Of a DNA stretch of 64,000 bases, positions 32,701-45,533 are shown piece by piece. The position numbers and the translations under genes were made by a program. The number at the start of each line of letters is the position of its first letter. The stretch's first letter is position 1. This DNA is from Strobilurus pachycystidiatus. Its lineage: Eukaryota; Basidiomycota; Agaricomycetes; Agaricales; Physalacriaceae. The notes below the pieces were generated by a model. That model worked only from the letters and a program-made list of their open reading frames with translations. It was not told the origin of the DNA and did not search any database. The stretch lies in assembly GCA_019915135.1 (NCBI GenBank), contig JAHLMK010000005.1:310001-374000 (forward strand), given 5' to 3'.

Positions 32701-35700
32701 CAAGAGGAATCACCATCGGATCCCTGCGATACAGTGACCACATCAAACGATTCCATCCGAGTAAGACTCTCCTGCAATTTCTTCACAAAGGTGACAAAAG
32801 GCGTCTGGGAGTTGTTCATGTGCTTTGTCCGGCGACTGACAAGGGCGTCTAGTAGCAGTTCTTTCCGTCTTGGCACATTCACTACAACCGTGTGAGCACG
32901 GTCACGCAGAACACCTCGTCCATTTGACTCACCTTGTCCTTCAGACTCTGTCGCTAACCTGAGTAACGCATCGACAACCCCACTCTGTAGGAGCTCAAAG
33001 CTAGAGACAGAAGTATGAGGTGACCCAAACATTTCGGCTAGCTCCCAGAGGGCCTCGCTGAGCTCTTGCTCTGAGGAAGCCGGTGAGATCTTCTCCACAA
33101 GACGCTTCAAAGTATCCAAGCCCGCGTCTTCCTCGTGTTCCTCATTTGCCAAAAACTTGAAGCGAATAACGCGAGCACGGAGCGTAATGGCATCATCAGG
33201 GTCCAGCGACATAGAATTGAGCTTTTTGTACCCGGGAATTGTCGGAGCAGAGGGCGGCGGAGGCGGGACACTGCCTGACTCGGCGGACCCATCGGAATCC
33301 TTCTCTGTGGTGATCTTCTCTTTCTTGGAGGAAGCGACCGCCCGTTGAGCAAGCGACTCGATTTCGTGGAAAACACCTTCCCTCTTGAACGTGGGTTTGT
33401 ACAAAGCAGGAACTTTGGTGAGAAGAAGGTCCACCAGTTGCAAGGCGCCGATAACTAGGGTAGGGTGGTCCTTGGAGGAGAGGATGGAGGACGCAAAGCT
33501 GGCTACCGGGACAAACTATTATAGAGTGATTTAGTACTGCACGCGGGGAAGAATCTGATACACTCACGGTCAGTACTCCCTTCAATCCATCTGCATCGAG
33601 GAAACTGATGGCTTTCAAAAGCCCGGTGAGAGTCTTGACTCGGACTGGTGTGATGACACTGGCCGCATAGACGTCGATCAAGATGGGAACCATCAGGTTC
33701 ATGAATTTGCCTACAACCACCGGCTGGGAGCGAAGCATCTCTGTGCGGTCCGGAGTCGTAGCAGCGGCAGGCATCAAGTCCTCTGGCACCTGTGCTGGTG
33801 TCTGGGCACCCGAAGGAGGATCGGCAGGCTCATCAACTTGGGGTGCTATCAGAAGAGCAGCAGATAGTGCGGCCTGTGAAGCCTGACGAGCAGCAGCACG
33901 GTCGGCCTTAGCCTTGGCCTTGACCATCTTAGCAAGCGCCTTCTCGGTGTATGCCTTGTGGTCGAACACGCCGTCTACATTATGCGGTGAGAGCTGGTGG
34001 AAAAGAAGTGAACGGCAATGTACCTTTCGGGAGAGGAGGCAGCAATTCAGATATGAGACTGAGAGCTTCCTCAACCTGGTCCTTGGGTCGATGCGCCAAA
34101 TTCTCCATGACAGTCATGTCGGCCAGTCCTCCGCCAAGACCTTGTCCATCTGAGGTTCCACCTTGTTCGAGACTAGCATTGCTCTGAGGCGGCAACACGC
34201 CAGTCAGAATTTGATACAATGTACTGACGATGTCCGCCTCAAGAAGAGCAACAGTAATCTTGGGACTGCACCTCACTGCAGTGGCCAGAGCCCGCAGGAG
34301 TAATGTGTAGGTGTTCGATGCGATCATGGGCGATCCACCCGCAGGCATGAGTAGTTGATTCACGGCCCCAATGAGTTCGATATCCACCAGGGACTCGAGG
34401 TTCTCGGTGGATGAACGATGGTACGAGTCAATGACACGGATAACACAGAGACACGCGTATTCGACGAGACGTTGATCGGAATACGTGAGGCAGTTTCGGA
34501 TGATTGGCCAAACACCACGAATCATAGGGAAGTGATCTGGGGAGATGTTGCGACAGCAATTAGAGGCGGCCTGTAGGGCAGTGCGCTGGACAGCGATAGA
34601 GAAGAAATCCAAGAAGTTGAGCAAGGCAGCCAATCCGCCCTCTCGCACGATAGAGCTAGGGAATTCTTCAGAGATTTTTTCCATGGTCTACAAAGAATGA
34701 GTAAGCAGGGATTATTGAGAAGTGGCCCGAGGACGTACACTCAACGTCTGCTCGGCAAGATCAATATACGAGATTTCCAGAAGTTTGCTGCAGAGCACGG
34801 GGATGGCTCCGTGGTATACGACTGTGTGTGCGACGCCTGGCAATGCCTCCATCAGGTTCGCAAGACAACGACAGGCCAGGACTTGGGCTTCCAGATTGCT
34901 GTCGCCCTGGAATGAACCACCTGTGCTCATTGCGATAGCAGCGGCGAGGGCGGCATCTTCATCTTGTTCGGGACGTTCATCGTCATCGTCATCGTCCTCG
35001 TCGTGATCGGCACCGCGACCGCCCAGGATCTTGACCAACTCTCGAACGAACTGTTCCACTTGGAAGGAACCGGCGAGGGTGTCTTCGGTGCTGATGCTGA
35101 GCAGTTCGCTGAGTTCTTGAAGAGTGACGAGGCGCGTCGTGGGATCGGCAGTGCTCTTGATGTTGTTCAACATGGTCTTTAGGCGCGACGAGAGAGACAT
35201 CATGAAAGACCCGAACTGGCGATAATCACCGAAGATGGCGAGGGCTGCACTTTCGTCCAGGCCGCCTGGAATGGGTCCCTCAGGACCGGGAGGCAAACCG
35301 CTATCAATGTCTCCCGCGTCGTCATTGTCCCCACTGTCGTCGTCGTCGTGCTCGCCTGGGCGGGGCAGATCGTGATCAGGCTCGTCCTCTGATCCGCCTG
35401 CGACGTGGGGCGCCTTCTCGTCTACAACGACGTCTTCCATCGGGTCCTCCTGGTCGGACTCGTCACGTCTGTAGTCCGAGTCTGCCATGTCGATGTCCTC
35501 GTCGTCGAGGTGGGATGAACTTGCGGCTTTTGATCGCATGGCCATCTTGCCCTTTACAGCAGCAGATGATCTGCAACACAGTCAGTTCAGGAAAGCAGTG
35601 CGCCACAGGGACGACGTACCGCGTCTTTCTGGGCATGCTGGCGGATGATGATTTGGATGTAGTGGCTTGTGAGCGGAGGGAATAGGCACTTGTTGTCCTG

Positions 35701-36218
35701 GGGCGTTTGGATGGTCCCGGTGCGTCGTCGTCAGAGGATGGCTCTGGGGCCGCGCGTTTCTTACCCTTTGGGTCTTTGACGGGTTCGTTAATGGTGAGTG
35801 CGGTGGAGGTCGTGGAGGCAGCGGCGGCGGTTCGTCGTGATCTAGGGAGCCGGCGTTAGTAATTGGCCAGAGTCATGTCGACGGCTGCGACAACTCACCG
35901 CCGGGTCGGTCGGGGGTCGTCGGCGGGGTCCTTGGGCTTTGCTGCTTCGCGGGTGCGCTTGGTTCTCTGCGATGGCTTGGACGACGATGCGCTCGGCTCT
36001 GGGAGCGGTGCGGCGGACGAGGATGGTTCTACGGCGCTGGGGGCGCGTTCTACGGCCTTGCCCTTGTCTTTGGATTTGTTCTTGGCGGCCTTGGCTCTCG
36101 TGGTCGAGCGCAGAGCCCTGGCTTCAGTCGTGGTCGATTCGTCGGCGTTGTCGAGCGGGGAACGAGCAGATGAACTGGAGGCGGTGGCTTCTGGTTGCTG
36201 GGGTAATGTCAAGTCCAT
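29739..36218 (-). CDS. HECT-type E3 ubiquitin ligase, UFD4/TRIP12 family
   Basis: The longest gene here, roughly 1,850-1,900 residues after removing more than ten short introns. The N-terminus (from 36218) is Ser/Arg/Lys-rich and very acidic. Armadillo-type helices follow ([97 protein letters not shown]), as in Ufd4/TRIP12. A low-complexity central region comes next. The HECT domain includes [53 protein letters not shown] and the catalytic segment [18 protein letters not shown], where Cys takes ubiquitin from E2. The C-terminus GTGSFHLS is typical. Ufd4 ligases extend ubiquitin chains on ubiquitin-fusion and N-degron substrates. The start ATG follows a noncoding stretch; a further 5' exon is not excluded. 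Confidence 0.94.
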
Positions 36219-37062
36219 TTAGCAGACAAACCCAGCCATCGATCCAGACTTGCAGCTGTCGAGGAGAATGAGAGAAATAAGACAGAGTCGGTGGTAGCAA
36301 GCTAACCTCCAATGGCCCACGCTGTGCATATGTACGAATCATTAGACTTAATTAATTTGTTATTTATTTACTTAGAGATTGACTTAAAACATCAGCATCG
36401 GTTTTGTCGCGTCTCGCATACATCTGCCTCAATTCCATGCTTTCCTTCTGTCTTGTGCTCCAGTACGACAGGCTCAATGGTCCTCCCACATCCAACTCAT
36501 TACATCATGGACTGTGTGAAGATTACTACACATCGAGCTGAGCCCTTCTATGTGGCGTCACGAACAAGTCTGAGTCGTGTCAAAAGGCACCGCCTCTGTG
36601 ACTGGTAGGTCCAGTGTTACTAGATTTGTTGCCGCATAGTGCGCAACCCTCGGAAGGACAGTATCTGAGGAACAGATTTAATGATACGTGTCTCTGAATG
36701 AGCTAATGCTAGATGTTAGAGTTTGAAAACTGATTATCAACAGTTTCATGAAGGGAATACGAACTCAACGATGGTCGTAGTGATGTCCACTGCGATGGAA
36801 GAAAAGAATCCTACGGGCATAGTGACCGGGAGAATGAGGAGAGTTGAATTCGGTATTACCGACAAAAATCAGAACATCTCGCAGACCGAATTGTGAGACA
36901 TCAGAGTCAGTTCATAGTGTGGGCGGTCGCGAACGATGGCGGAGGTCAGCGAAACAAGGGCGAACTTGCGGCTGGCGTTCTACTTATGTACATATTGTTA
37001 TTCACCTAGTAATCATTCTATTGATTGCAGGTGGCGTCCATCTATAACCTTCAATACTGTTT
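36219..37062. other. Intergenic, nothing recognised
   Basis: About 840 bases between the HECT gene start and the aminotransferase stop. No frame longer than about 100 codons shows a motif, and no splice-consistent gene was found. It should hold the HECT promoter. Confidence 0.45.
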
Positions 37063-38872
37063 CTACTTTTTACTGCTTTCTAGTACCTCTGCAACGGACT
37101 CTCCCAAAATATCTACAATCTTCTCCAGCTGCTCAGACGTAACATTGTACGCTGGTGCGAGGATGATGTGATTGCCTGCTGTGCCTTGTAGATTGGCACC
37201 CCCAGTCATTCCCATCACAATCATATCCTTTTCCAATGCGCGCGCTTGCACAATCATGGCGAACTGATCGTTGCCAAAGTCCAATGACGCTGCTTCAGGC
37301 CCACTAAAGTCAAACTCTATGCCCCAAAACAAACCACCGCCGCGAATATCAAACACAAACGGCGCGCCAATCGCGTTCGGGCCCTCGAACTTTGACCTCA
37401 GCAGTTTCTCTATGTGTGACATTCTTATGAGACATGATAGCGTCGCCAGGTTTAGAGGCGCTTACCCAAATAGAGCCCTTGCGTCCGGCATTTTTCAATC
37501 AAGTCTTGCGCCGCAATCACCTTCTGCACAGCAAGTGCTGCAGCACAATTCAATGGGTGCATCTACAATCATACAATCAACAACCTGGGAAGAATGAAGA
37601 AAAGAGCTTCCCCACCTGATACGTATGTCCATGCTTCCAAAAGCCGGCTTTGTCGCGGATGCCATTGGAAACCTTCTTCGACATGAGGACAGCGCCTATA
37701 GAGGCGTATCCACCTCCGAGTCCCTTTGCCACAGCCTGGATGTCCGGCTACGATACACAATTGAGTACGACCCCACAGACGTGATGTCAAGATGCTTTAC
37801 CGCTGCACCGTCACCGAACGATTCCCATGCATGCATCGTGCCCATCCCTGATAGAAATGTTCAACAGATGGTTGGTGGCTTCACGAACAAAAACTTACGG
37901 CCCATGCCGGACATCACTTCATCGAGGATGAACAGAGCGCCATATTTGTCACAGACCGACTTCATGGCAGCGAAGTATCCTTTGGGCGCGGGGACACAGC
38001 CGGTTGTCGCGCCAACCACCGTTTCCGCTGCAACTAACGCGACAGTCAGCTATCTCATCGAGATGTCAAGAAGCATCCCCTTACATCCGATAACGGTGTC
38101 CGGCCCCAACGCAATGAACTTATCTTCAAGTTCTTGACGAAGCCGTTCAACGTATTCCGCCTCGGATTCGTCCTTTCTTTGAAAGCGTTTCGCGTAGGCC
38201 GGAGAGACGTGATGGAAGTTTTTCTCGTCCAAAAGAGCCTTATACGGAGCCCTTCGAGCTGGATGATAGGCCAGCGAAAGTGTCGCGACGGTGTTTCCAT
38301 GGAATGAGAGTTCTCGCGCGATGAAGTTGGTCCTCTGCGGCTGGCCGGTCTCAAAAAAGTACTTGCTTTCGGGATCAATTGATTGCTTCTTATGAGGACG
38401 CGTGGCGCCTCACCTGCCTCGCAAGCTTGATGACGGCTTCCATAGCCTCAGAACCTGCAGACAAGTATGAGACGCGTGCAAAAGTGCAGAGTATCCCGAT
38501 CCAAACCTCCGGAGACGAAACCGCAGGCCTCGAAAGCACCCTTGCTCGTAGAGGTCAAGTATTCAGCAAGTTCTTCCGCAGGCTCGTTCGTAAGCTGCAT
38601 ATTATAGACATCTATGCATAGGGTGAATAAGAGGCATCGATTGACTTGTTCGAATAATACTCACAGGACATTTTATCAACCTGGTCCTTGATTGCTTGCT
38701 GGACCTCTGGCACACTGTTTCCGATGCATGCAACGGCGGCTCCGCCAACAGCGTCAATGACCCGTCGTCCATCTTCCAAGTTGATGTAGATCCCCTCAGC
38801 GCTAACGGCAACGGGAGGCAGCCAGGGTGTGCGATGAAGAATCGATGAAGGTTTCAATTCGGGGGGAGCCAT
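37063..38872 (-). CDS. Class III pyridoxal-phosphate aminotransferase
   Basis: The minus-strand exons give a normal-length fold-type I enzyme. Seen are INLEDGRRVIDAVGGAAVAC, GSEAMEAVIKLARQ, RTNFIARELSFHGNT, CDKYGALFILDEVMSGMGR (Asp binding the pyridine nitrogen), and AVAKGLGGGYASIGAVLM with the Schiff-base lysine. The later part has HGHTYQMHPLNCAAALAV, RGGGLFWGIEFDFSG and a NHIILAPAYNVTSEQLEKIV C-terminal domain. Class III enzymes transfer amino groups from omega-amines or amino acids such as ornithine, GABA or beta-alanine; the exact substrate is not clear. The start at 38872 gives MAPPELKPSSILHRTPWLPP, and no mitochondrial presequence is obvious. The stop is at 37063-37065. Confidence 0.92.
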
Positions 38873-39388
38873 ACCTGGATGGACGTGGTTGTTAGAATCG
38901 AAGGAGAATGTCGGACCATTTGCTTACTCTGCGACGAAATGGTGCGATGGCAGCAATGACTTTGACTCGTAATAAGACCCTTGCTCGCAGCTTTTAGAAC
39001 GCCTGCAGAACGCTGCCATAAATAACCGATGCCCCCTTGATAACCAACGCGTGCGGTGGCTCGCCGTGGCCAGGCGTGGAACATCGGGATCGAAATGAGA
39101 TCAGTGACTCGGACTCGCGTCCTTGGACATTTTCAAGCCGATCATGCAGGTACGCCCACCGGTGAGTGTTTTTCGTAATGTTGTTCAGGATTACTAGCCC
39201 TAGTACAACCTTGAGAAAGGCACGAGGAGAGGGCTGCAAGGTCATCCACTGTCATTGTCAATGATAAGTTCAGATTGAATCCTGGAACCTGCGCGGCCTC
39301 GCGCCTGCCAGTGCCTCGCGGCTGCTCTCGGCCCCAATACTCTCACGTAATGTGACGTGACGTGACATCGCACTTCATCCGAACTTCC
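38873..39388. promoter_or_regulatory. Divergent promoter region, aminotransferase / PSO2
   Basis: About 515 bases between opposed start codons. CACGTAATGTGACGTGACGTGAC near 39344-39366 contains repeated TGACGTGA, a CRE/bZIP-like core, just before the PSO2 start. The assignment is by motif only. Confidence 0.4.
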
Positions 39389-41771
39389 ATGGCGCGTGCA
39401 AAGACGAAACAACCTACAAAGGAAACAAACACCTCAACCCTCCATGACTACTTCTCAAAGGCTGCTGCCAAAAAGAAAGCGCCTTCACAGCGGCCCTCGA
39501 CTACTGCCCCTAACGAGATCATAATCATTGACTCAGACGACGATGAACAAGAGTCCAAACCGTCCACGAGCAAACGCTCCTGCGGAAAGCGAAAAATGGC
39601 TGAAATGTCATCAGACGTTGAGATAGTCGATTCCAGTAGCCCAAAGCGACGCGTTTCCGCTCCCTTTGGCAAGCCTATACTGCTTCTATCCAGCCCGCCT
39701 CCTAGGGACCCTACACCTGTTGCTAGTGGTTCAGGTGCCTCCTCTACTGCCCCCTTTGGCCGTCCAACCTTGCTGATGGGATCCCCACGGGTTGAACCGG
39801 TCAAATCGCCACCAGAACCTGAGATACTTGTCATTGACGATGACCACGAGTGGGCAACGGGAGACGACGAGGTGGAGCAGACGGCTGCGCCGGAAGACAA
39901 AGATGAAATCGAGATACTGGACGACGAAGAGTTCATCAGAGCCGAGTCGGAGAACCTGAATCAGACCAGGACAACTGTGCCACCGGTTGGTTGTATGAAC
40001 GACCGTTCCACCGAACTTGATCAAATAACTCATTTACAGGTGGAGAAAACGCCAAAGGAAGATGAGAAATTACGCCCAACGTCGGTCGCACCGACAGCTT
40101 CAGATCCAAGCGGCGGGAACATCTTCTCTGTGCTCATGTCCTCTCATAAGGACAACGAAGCCTGGAAGGAAGCGTCAGAGATGGAGGACAGGAGCTTCCG
40201 CTCCAGAATCAGCAACGGAAATCGCAGGAAGGCTCCTTTCTACAAGATTCTCCAGGGTATGCCCATTGCAGTCGACGCCTTCAAGTACGGTGCAATACCA
40301 GGCGTGACCGCCTACTTCCTGACGTCCGTGTATCTTGCCTTCGCTTTGACAGTCTAAATAACCTTCCCACAGTCATGCTCATTCTGACCACTACACGAAC
40401 TTATCCTCTTCGTGGAGTAACGGGCCTATATACTGCTCGGAAGGCACCGCGAATCTGATCAAGCACATGCTCAAGGTCGACAAGAAATGGGTACACCCCC
40501 TTCCTATGGACGTCCCGACCGTCATCCCGAATACGAATGGCGTTCAAGTCACCTTGATTGAAGCAAATCACTGTCCGGGTTCTAGCCTCTTCTTCTTCGA
40601 GGGCAATCAGACCGTAAACGCTGGGGATAGTACCTTCAAGTCATCCTACGTTGGTAGCTCGAAAGTATTCCGGTATCTGCATTGTGGGGACTTCCGCGCC
40701 TCCCCTCAGCATGTTTTGCACCCCGCTGTCAAGGGCAAGCGCATTGACCACGTCTACCTCGATACAACCTATCTGGACCCCAAAGTATGTGAAGTCATCT
40801 TACTACTATCTCATCTAACATGGGTTCTGAAGTACACATTTCCGCCGCAACCTATGGTGATATCGGCGTGTGCTGAACTTGCGAAAAAGATTGCTAATGG
40901 GACGTCTGCGAGGAGTGAGACCGGATCGAGAATGGCAGCCTGGCTGAAGACATCACAGCCAGAGGGTGCTAAAGGGAAGCAGAAGTCGGAAAGAATCTTG
41001 ATGGTCGTTGGGTAAGATTCCGATGCTCGCGATTTTGTTTGAGCTAAGCATATGAAACTCACAGAACGTACTCGATTGGCAAAGAGCGCATCGTGAAAGG
41101 TTCGTTCGACTATCTCCGACATGTCTTCCCATCATCTGACGCTTTCAAAGCTATTGCTCATGCCTTGTATACGAAGGTTTACTGCGATTCCCGAAAAGCT
41201 GCCATCCTGCGATGTCAATGCGATCCGGATCTGCACGCTCTCTTAACCTCGAAGCCTCTCGAAGCCATGGTTCATCTGGTCCCACTCATGACCATCACCT
41301 CGGACAAGCTGAAGGAGTACGTTGACCGCTTCAAAGGCCATTTCGACAGAGCCGTAGGCTTTCGGCCGACAGGATGGACGTGAGTCACTCCCGTCGACAC
41401 ACTCACAATGCTGTACTCAGTCTTGCGTTCATAGGTACTCCCAACCTACTGGGACTGGTCAGAGCCCCACTGTGTCGGCGATAATCGAGCGAATGCAGAA
41501 GACCACATTCTCCCACACCGACATGAACCCAGCGCGCAACTCGACGACGACACTGCAGCTGTATATGGTCCCGTACTCGGAGCATTCCTCCTTCTCGGAG
41601 TTGACGTGCTTCGCTATGTCCTTCCAATGGGTGAAGATGATCGCGACGGTCAATGTTGGTAGTGAGAGTTCCCGTGCGAAGATGGCCAAGTGGGTGCAGA
41701 AGTGGGAAGCGGAGAGACAGAAGAAAGGGAAAGACCATATGGTGGAATACCGGCATGTCGAATACTGGTGA
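39389..41771 (+). CDS. PSO2: DNA interstrand cross-link repair nuclease PSO2/SNM1 family
   Basis: The first ATG is at 39389. The N-terminus has TLHDYFSKAA, a PCNA-interacting-box-like motif (hydrophobic, two spacers, Tyr-Phe), then acidic Ser-rich stretches with EIIIIDSDDDE resembling SUMO-interaction motifs. After FSVLM...FKYGAIPGVTAYFLT an intron is removed to give HAHSDHYTNL, the HxHxDH metal site of the metallo-beta-lactamase fold. LIEANHCPGSSLFFF, YLHCGDFRAS and DHVYLDTTYLDP follow, then the beta-CASP part with ILMVVGTYSIGKERI, VHLVPLMTITSDKLKEYV and LYMVPYSEHSSFSEL. SNM1 5'-exonucleases trim DNA past interstrand cross-links. Motifs are complete and in order, with about five introns. Confidence 0.95.
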
Positions 41772-41897
41772 TCTAGCTGTCCTGATATTCGTGATGGGTC
41801 GGTGAACAGATGTTAATTTTACTTATTCTGTATGTATGTACTCAACTATCATCATGTGTATACAAACGGTCACTTGCAATTTTTACTGACGAAGGAT

Positions 41898-42215
41898 CTA
41901 CTCGGACGGCGGTGGCCCAAGGCTCTCCATAATCTCCTTCAATGGAATCGGAGCCATAGTCGCGACCTGTACATGTATCGCCTCATGCGCCAGCTTTACC
42001 GTCCTCGCGAACATTCTCTCACAAGAATCTTGCCCGCCAGTTCGATCGCGTCCACCATGGCCGTGTTTGCGCCCTGTCCGGAAGGAAGCATGATGTGGGC
42101 ACCGTCGCCCAGTGATGTTAGACCAAGTATGTCCGACGGGGAGCGTCCTCAGCTTGCGCAGTGTCTGACAAGACGCCGACTAAGCGGACCAAGTAGCCAG
42201 GAGTCTTGCTCATAG
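41898..42215 (-). pseudogene. Relic of a FAD-dependent monooxygenase (C-terminal part)
   Basis: On the minus strand, LRTLPVGHTW and LTSLGDGAHIMLPSGQGANT, MVDAIELAGKIL match the conserved segment of TetX/salicylate-hydroxylase-type flavoproteins (GD...P..GQG.N.A..DA..LA), but they lie in different frames. A third segment, MFARTVKLAHEAIHVQVATM, APIPLKEIMESLGPPPSE and a stop at 41898-41900, matches the family C-terminus in yet another frame, with a short stretch missing before it. No N-terminal FAD-binding GxGxxG was found nearby. The frame changes do not fall at plausible splice sites, so this is read as a decayed fragment. Confidence 0.65.
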
Positions 42216-42527
42216 TGATGCCTGTAAGATAGGTTACCTGGCTACGAACCAAGGGGCATCTCAATCGAAGAAACCAACTGGTAGTGGTAAACTACCCCCA
42301 AACACTTGACCCACCATGATTTACTCGGTTGATATTGTGAACGCCTTGGGAGCGGACGCGGGAGACTCATAGAATCAAGTATGATTGCGCCGTCTGCTCT
42401 ATCGACGCCACATATGACAGTACTTACACCCAGTATCCTCGGTCGTGCACTTCTGGCATGGGGTGCATGATGATTGAAGAAAATAGTGTCATACAAAGCA
42501 CATAGCATATACAATAAACCGAGACGT

Positions 42528-43620
42528 TTACTGTTCAGCAGCAGCCCGTTTTCTCCTGACATCACGCTCCTCAGAGATGCTAAGCTTGATACCCTTGCCC
42601 TTGGGCAGTGATATCCAGGGCTTGGTACCCTCACCGATGACGAAAACGTTGCTCAACCTGGGAGACGATTAGGAAGATGTACTAGACAAACGAATGGTGA
42701 CGTACCGGGTAGCAAAAGTGCGGTCAAGAGAGTCCTTGACGTGCACGATGTCGAAGCCACCGGCGTGCTTCTCACGGTGCACAACGACACCAACACGACC
42801 CATGTTGCGGCCACCGGTGACCATGGCGAGGTTGCCGGTGTCGAACTTGACAAAGTCGGTGATTTTGTTTTGCTCAAGGTCGAACTTGACGGTGTCGTTG
42901 ACCTTGATGAGGGGGTCGGGGTAGCGGATTGTTCGGCCGTCGTGGGTGACGATGTGGGGCACACCGCGGGCGCCAAAGGCGACCTTGCGGACCTTGAGGA
43001 GCTTGTAGGAGGCCTCCTCGGGGGTGATGCGGTGGATGGTGAAGCGGCCCTTGATATCGTACAAGAGACGGAAGTACTCTCCCGACTTCTCGATGGAAAT
43101 CACATCTTTTGGTGAAGCGTTTAGATGCCAGAAGGAGGCTGATATGCATAGGAAACGTACCCTGGAATCCGGCAGGGTAGGTGGCGTCAGTGCGAACTTT
43201 GCCGTCAACCTTGATCAGGCGCTGCATGACGATGGCGGTGACCTCCCGGCCGTTGAGAGCGTACTTTAGGCGGTTACGGAGGAAGACCATCAGGGGGAGG
43301 GATTCCCTGAGCTTGTGGGGACCGGGGGAGGGACGGGGAGCCTGTGCCAATATTCAGCGATTCCATGGATTCCAAATCGCCTGCTGCAACGCACGTATGT
43401 CCCGCTGAGTTTGTCCAGCATCCATGAGGACGGTGCGGCAAGGCGCTTCAAGTGCTTTTTGGGTCCCCGGGCCTAGGAAAAGCAGGTCAGTTTCGTCTGA
43501 TCAAAAAAGTCATCCGGGTGCCCCGCGACGCATCCAGCGGTTCCAGCGCGCGGATCTGCGCTGGAACGCCTGGACCGGCGAGAGCAAGGGCAGCGGATGC
43601 AGAGGCTGGCGTCGCACCAT
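42528..43620 (-). CDS. RPS4: 40S ribosomal protein S4 (eS4)
   Basis: Exons on the minus strand give [60 protein letters not shown], then the KOW-containing part [38 protein letters not shown] and [20 protein letters not shown], ending RKRAAAEQ at TAA 42528-42530. This is the whole eS4 protein of the small subunit. The initiator ATG (43618-43620) stands alone as a coding exon, immediately followed by donor GTGCGA. The next exon begins after CTTTTCCTAG with GCC CGG GGA. This leaves an intron of about 145 nt next to the start codon, common in fungal ribosomal protein genes. Confidence 0.96.
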
Positions 43621-43854
43621 GATTGCAAGCTGAGTCTTGAGGCGGCGGTCGTCGTTGCGGGCGGGAAGTGGGAGGGCTGAGGGGTGTCACTGGATCCGGC
43701 ATCTGCCGGCGAAATGCCACTGATTAGTCAGGCCTAACTCGGTCCGGAGAGTTACAACGTCTGTCCTATTCAACTGCACAAAGTGTCCGCATTATCTCTA
43801 GTATGTAAGTATTCAAGGTATCTAAGCAGTTCCGTCCATAAAATCAACAATAAA

Positions 43855-45390
43855 TCATGCCCCCGCCGCCACGGGTAGCGCCGCGGTATGTGACGGCGGA
43901 GAGTCTATCGACGGGGGAGGGGATGGGTACGAGTCGACGGGAGACGCTGCCTGGATGGGCGACAGCTTGGAACTCAGGATGGGCGGCGTTATCTTCACCG
44001 AGAGATGAGGAATCGACGCAGCTCTTGACCGTCCCACCCGAGCCGCAACTGCACCAGTCGCCTCGCCCCCAGTACTACCCGACATCATAACGGACTCCGC
44101 AACGGTCGTAGGAAGCGCCATATCCTTCGCCGCTTCCACGCGCCGCATCTTCTTCTCGCCACGCTCAACGTCCGACTTGGCGTTGTTGTACATGTACAAG
44201 CCAGTGAACGTGAGTGCGATCCCGAACGCCTGGATGATGTGCACTGTCTGGGCGAACCATACGATCGCGATGCAAATGACGACCACCCGCTTGATCAGCG
44301 ACGCGATGGAATATGTCACTGGTGAGGTCGAGGACAGGATCACGAACGCGATGATGTTTTGTGCGAAATGAACGGTGCCGTTCATGAAAAAGTAGTATGC
44401 GACGGTGGCGGTGGAATGGCCGTGAGTGTGGCTGGGATGTACAACGTGTGTCTGTGTACCGATGAGTGCGGGAAGATCGGACCATATCCAAATTGGTATC
44501 ATGAGGAGGAATGCGACGCTCGCCGAGTAGAACAGAAGGTTCAGCTTGTCGAGTTTACTACTAGACTGGGTAGCGCCAGAGGGCATGATCTTCTTGAAAA
44601 AGATGTTGGAGCTAACAAAGACGATAGCCGAGCCAAAGGCACATAACAGCCCAATATAGTTTGACGCGGACATGTCAAAGGAACAGGCCAACATAACGCC
44701 GATGGTGAGCGGAAGGAGGGAAATGTAGGTCTTGGAAGAGTAGCTCACGCCGAACAACAGGGCGTATGCTGCGACGGTGAAGAGCGGGGATAGCGCCTAG
44801 CGGAACATGATCGTCAGTTTCCGTAGTCCGGGGCGTACTCCGACACTTACCTTGATGGTATGCACTGTGCTGACGGGGATGGTAGATATAGCCATACTGG
44901 AGAAGACGTGGCCTCCGACCTGGAACATGCCCATTGGGATGGTGCTTTTGAGTATGGCCGTGGTAGGCTGCCTCAAGCGCGAGAAACGAATGATGGGGGA
45001 CATGAAGAGCAGGCAGTAAAAGGCCACGAAGCCGAATTGGACAAAGGTTAGGGTGACGGGATAGCGGAACTGGTTGAGGATGGCTTTTCCGGTGTTGGAG
45101 GAGAGCGCGGACGACGTGTACCAGAGGCTGCACATGAACACGAACTTCACGTTTGATGGCGATGGGGCACCAGCGCTGGATGTCAGCGACCGCCCACCGC
45201 CAAGCGAGCCTGCGCGCCGAAGTGGGCGGACGACGGTTGCTTTTATGCGGGAAATGAGGAAGTGCCAGTCGAGGACTTTGGAGGTGGGCTGGCCATTGGC
45301 ATACAAGGGAAGAGCCTGGGCAGCTAGCCAGGGATCGCTGGGCCGCTGCTGGTCGTGGAGGCCATTGGCGAGAGGGGCGTGACTGTGCAT
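43855..45390 (-). CDS. Triose-phosphate/nucleotide-sugar transporter family protein (SLY41-like)
   Basis: Two exons (break after IPVSTVHTIK, resuming ALSPLFTVAAYALLFGVSYS) encode a protein of about 490 residues with roughly ten hydrophobic segments. Examples are CSLWYTSSALSSNTGKAILN, LTFVQFGFVAFYCLLFM, YISLLPLTIGVMLACSFDMS, NYIGLLCAFGSAIVFVSSNI, FAQNIIAFVILSSTSPVTYS and LIKRVVVICIAIVWFAQTVH. The VTYSIASLIKRV and pairing of EamA-type repeats fit the TPT family; yeast Sly41 is an ER relative linked to ER-Golgi transport. The start at 45390 (MHSHAPLANGLHD) is the first ATG of the frame. The C-terminal tail is Ser/Pro-rich. It is divergent from the SFH5-type gene, only about 140 bases between ATGs. 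Confidence 0.88.
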
Positions 45391-45533
45391 TTCCGGGGCA
45401 GTAAAGACTGAGTGTCGGCTCAAAGGGCGAGCATAGACGGATCGACCGTAGAGCACTGTGAGAGGGGCAGAGATAACCAGCGTGGGAATGTTTTGCGGCA
45501 ATCACTGCCAATTCAGTCGCCACCACCATTGAC

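Noticed and set aside
39362..39388. A nine-residue N-terminal extension of PSO2
   Set aside because: The codon at 39362 is GTG. The first ATG is at 39389, and eukaryotic initiation there is expected.
45391..45501. An upstream extension of the SLY41-like protein
   Set aside because: The extended frame starts at a TTG codon, not ATG, and has no homology-like segment. ATG at 45388-45390 is preferred.
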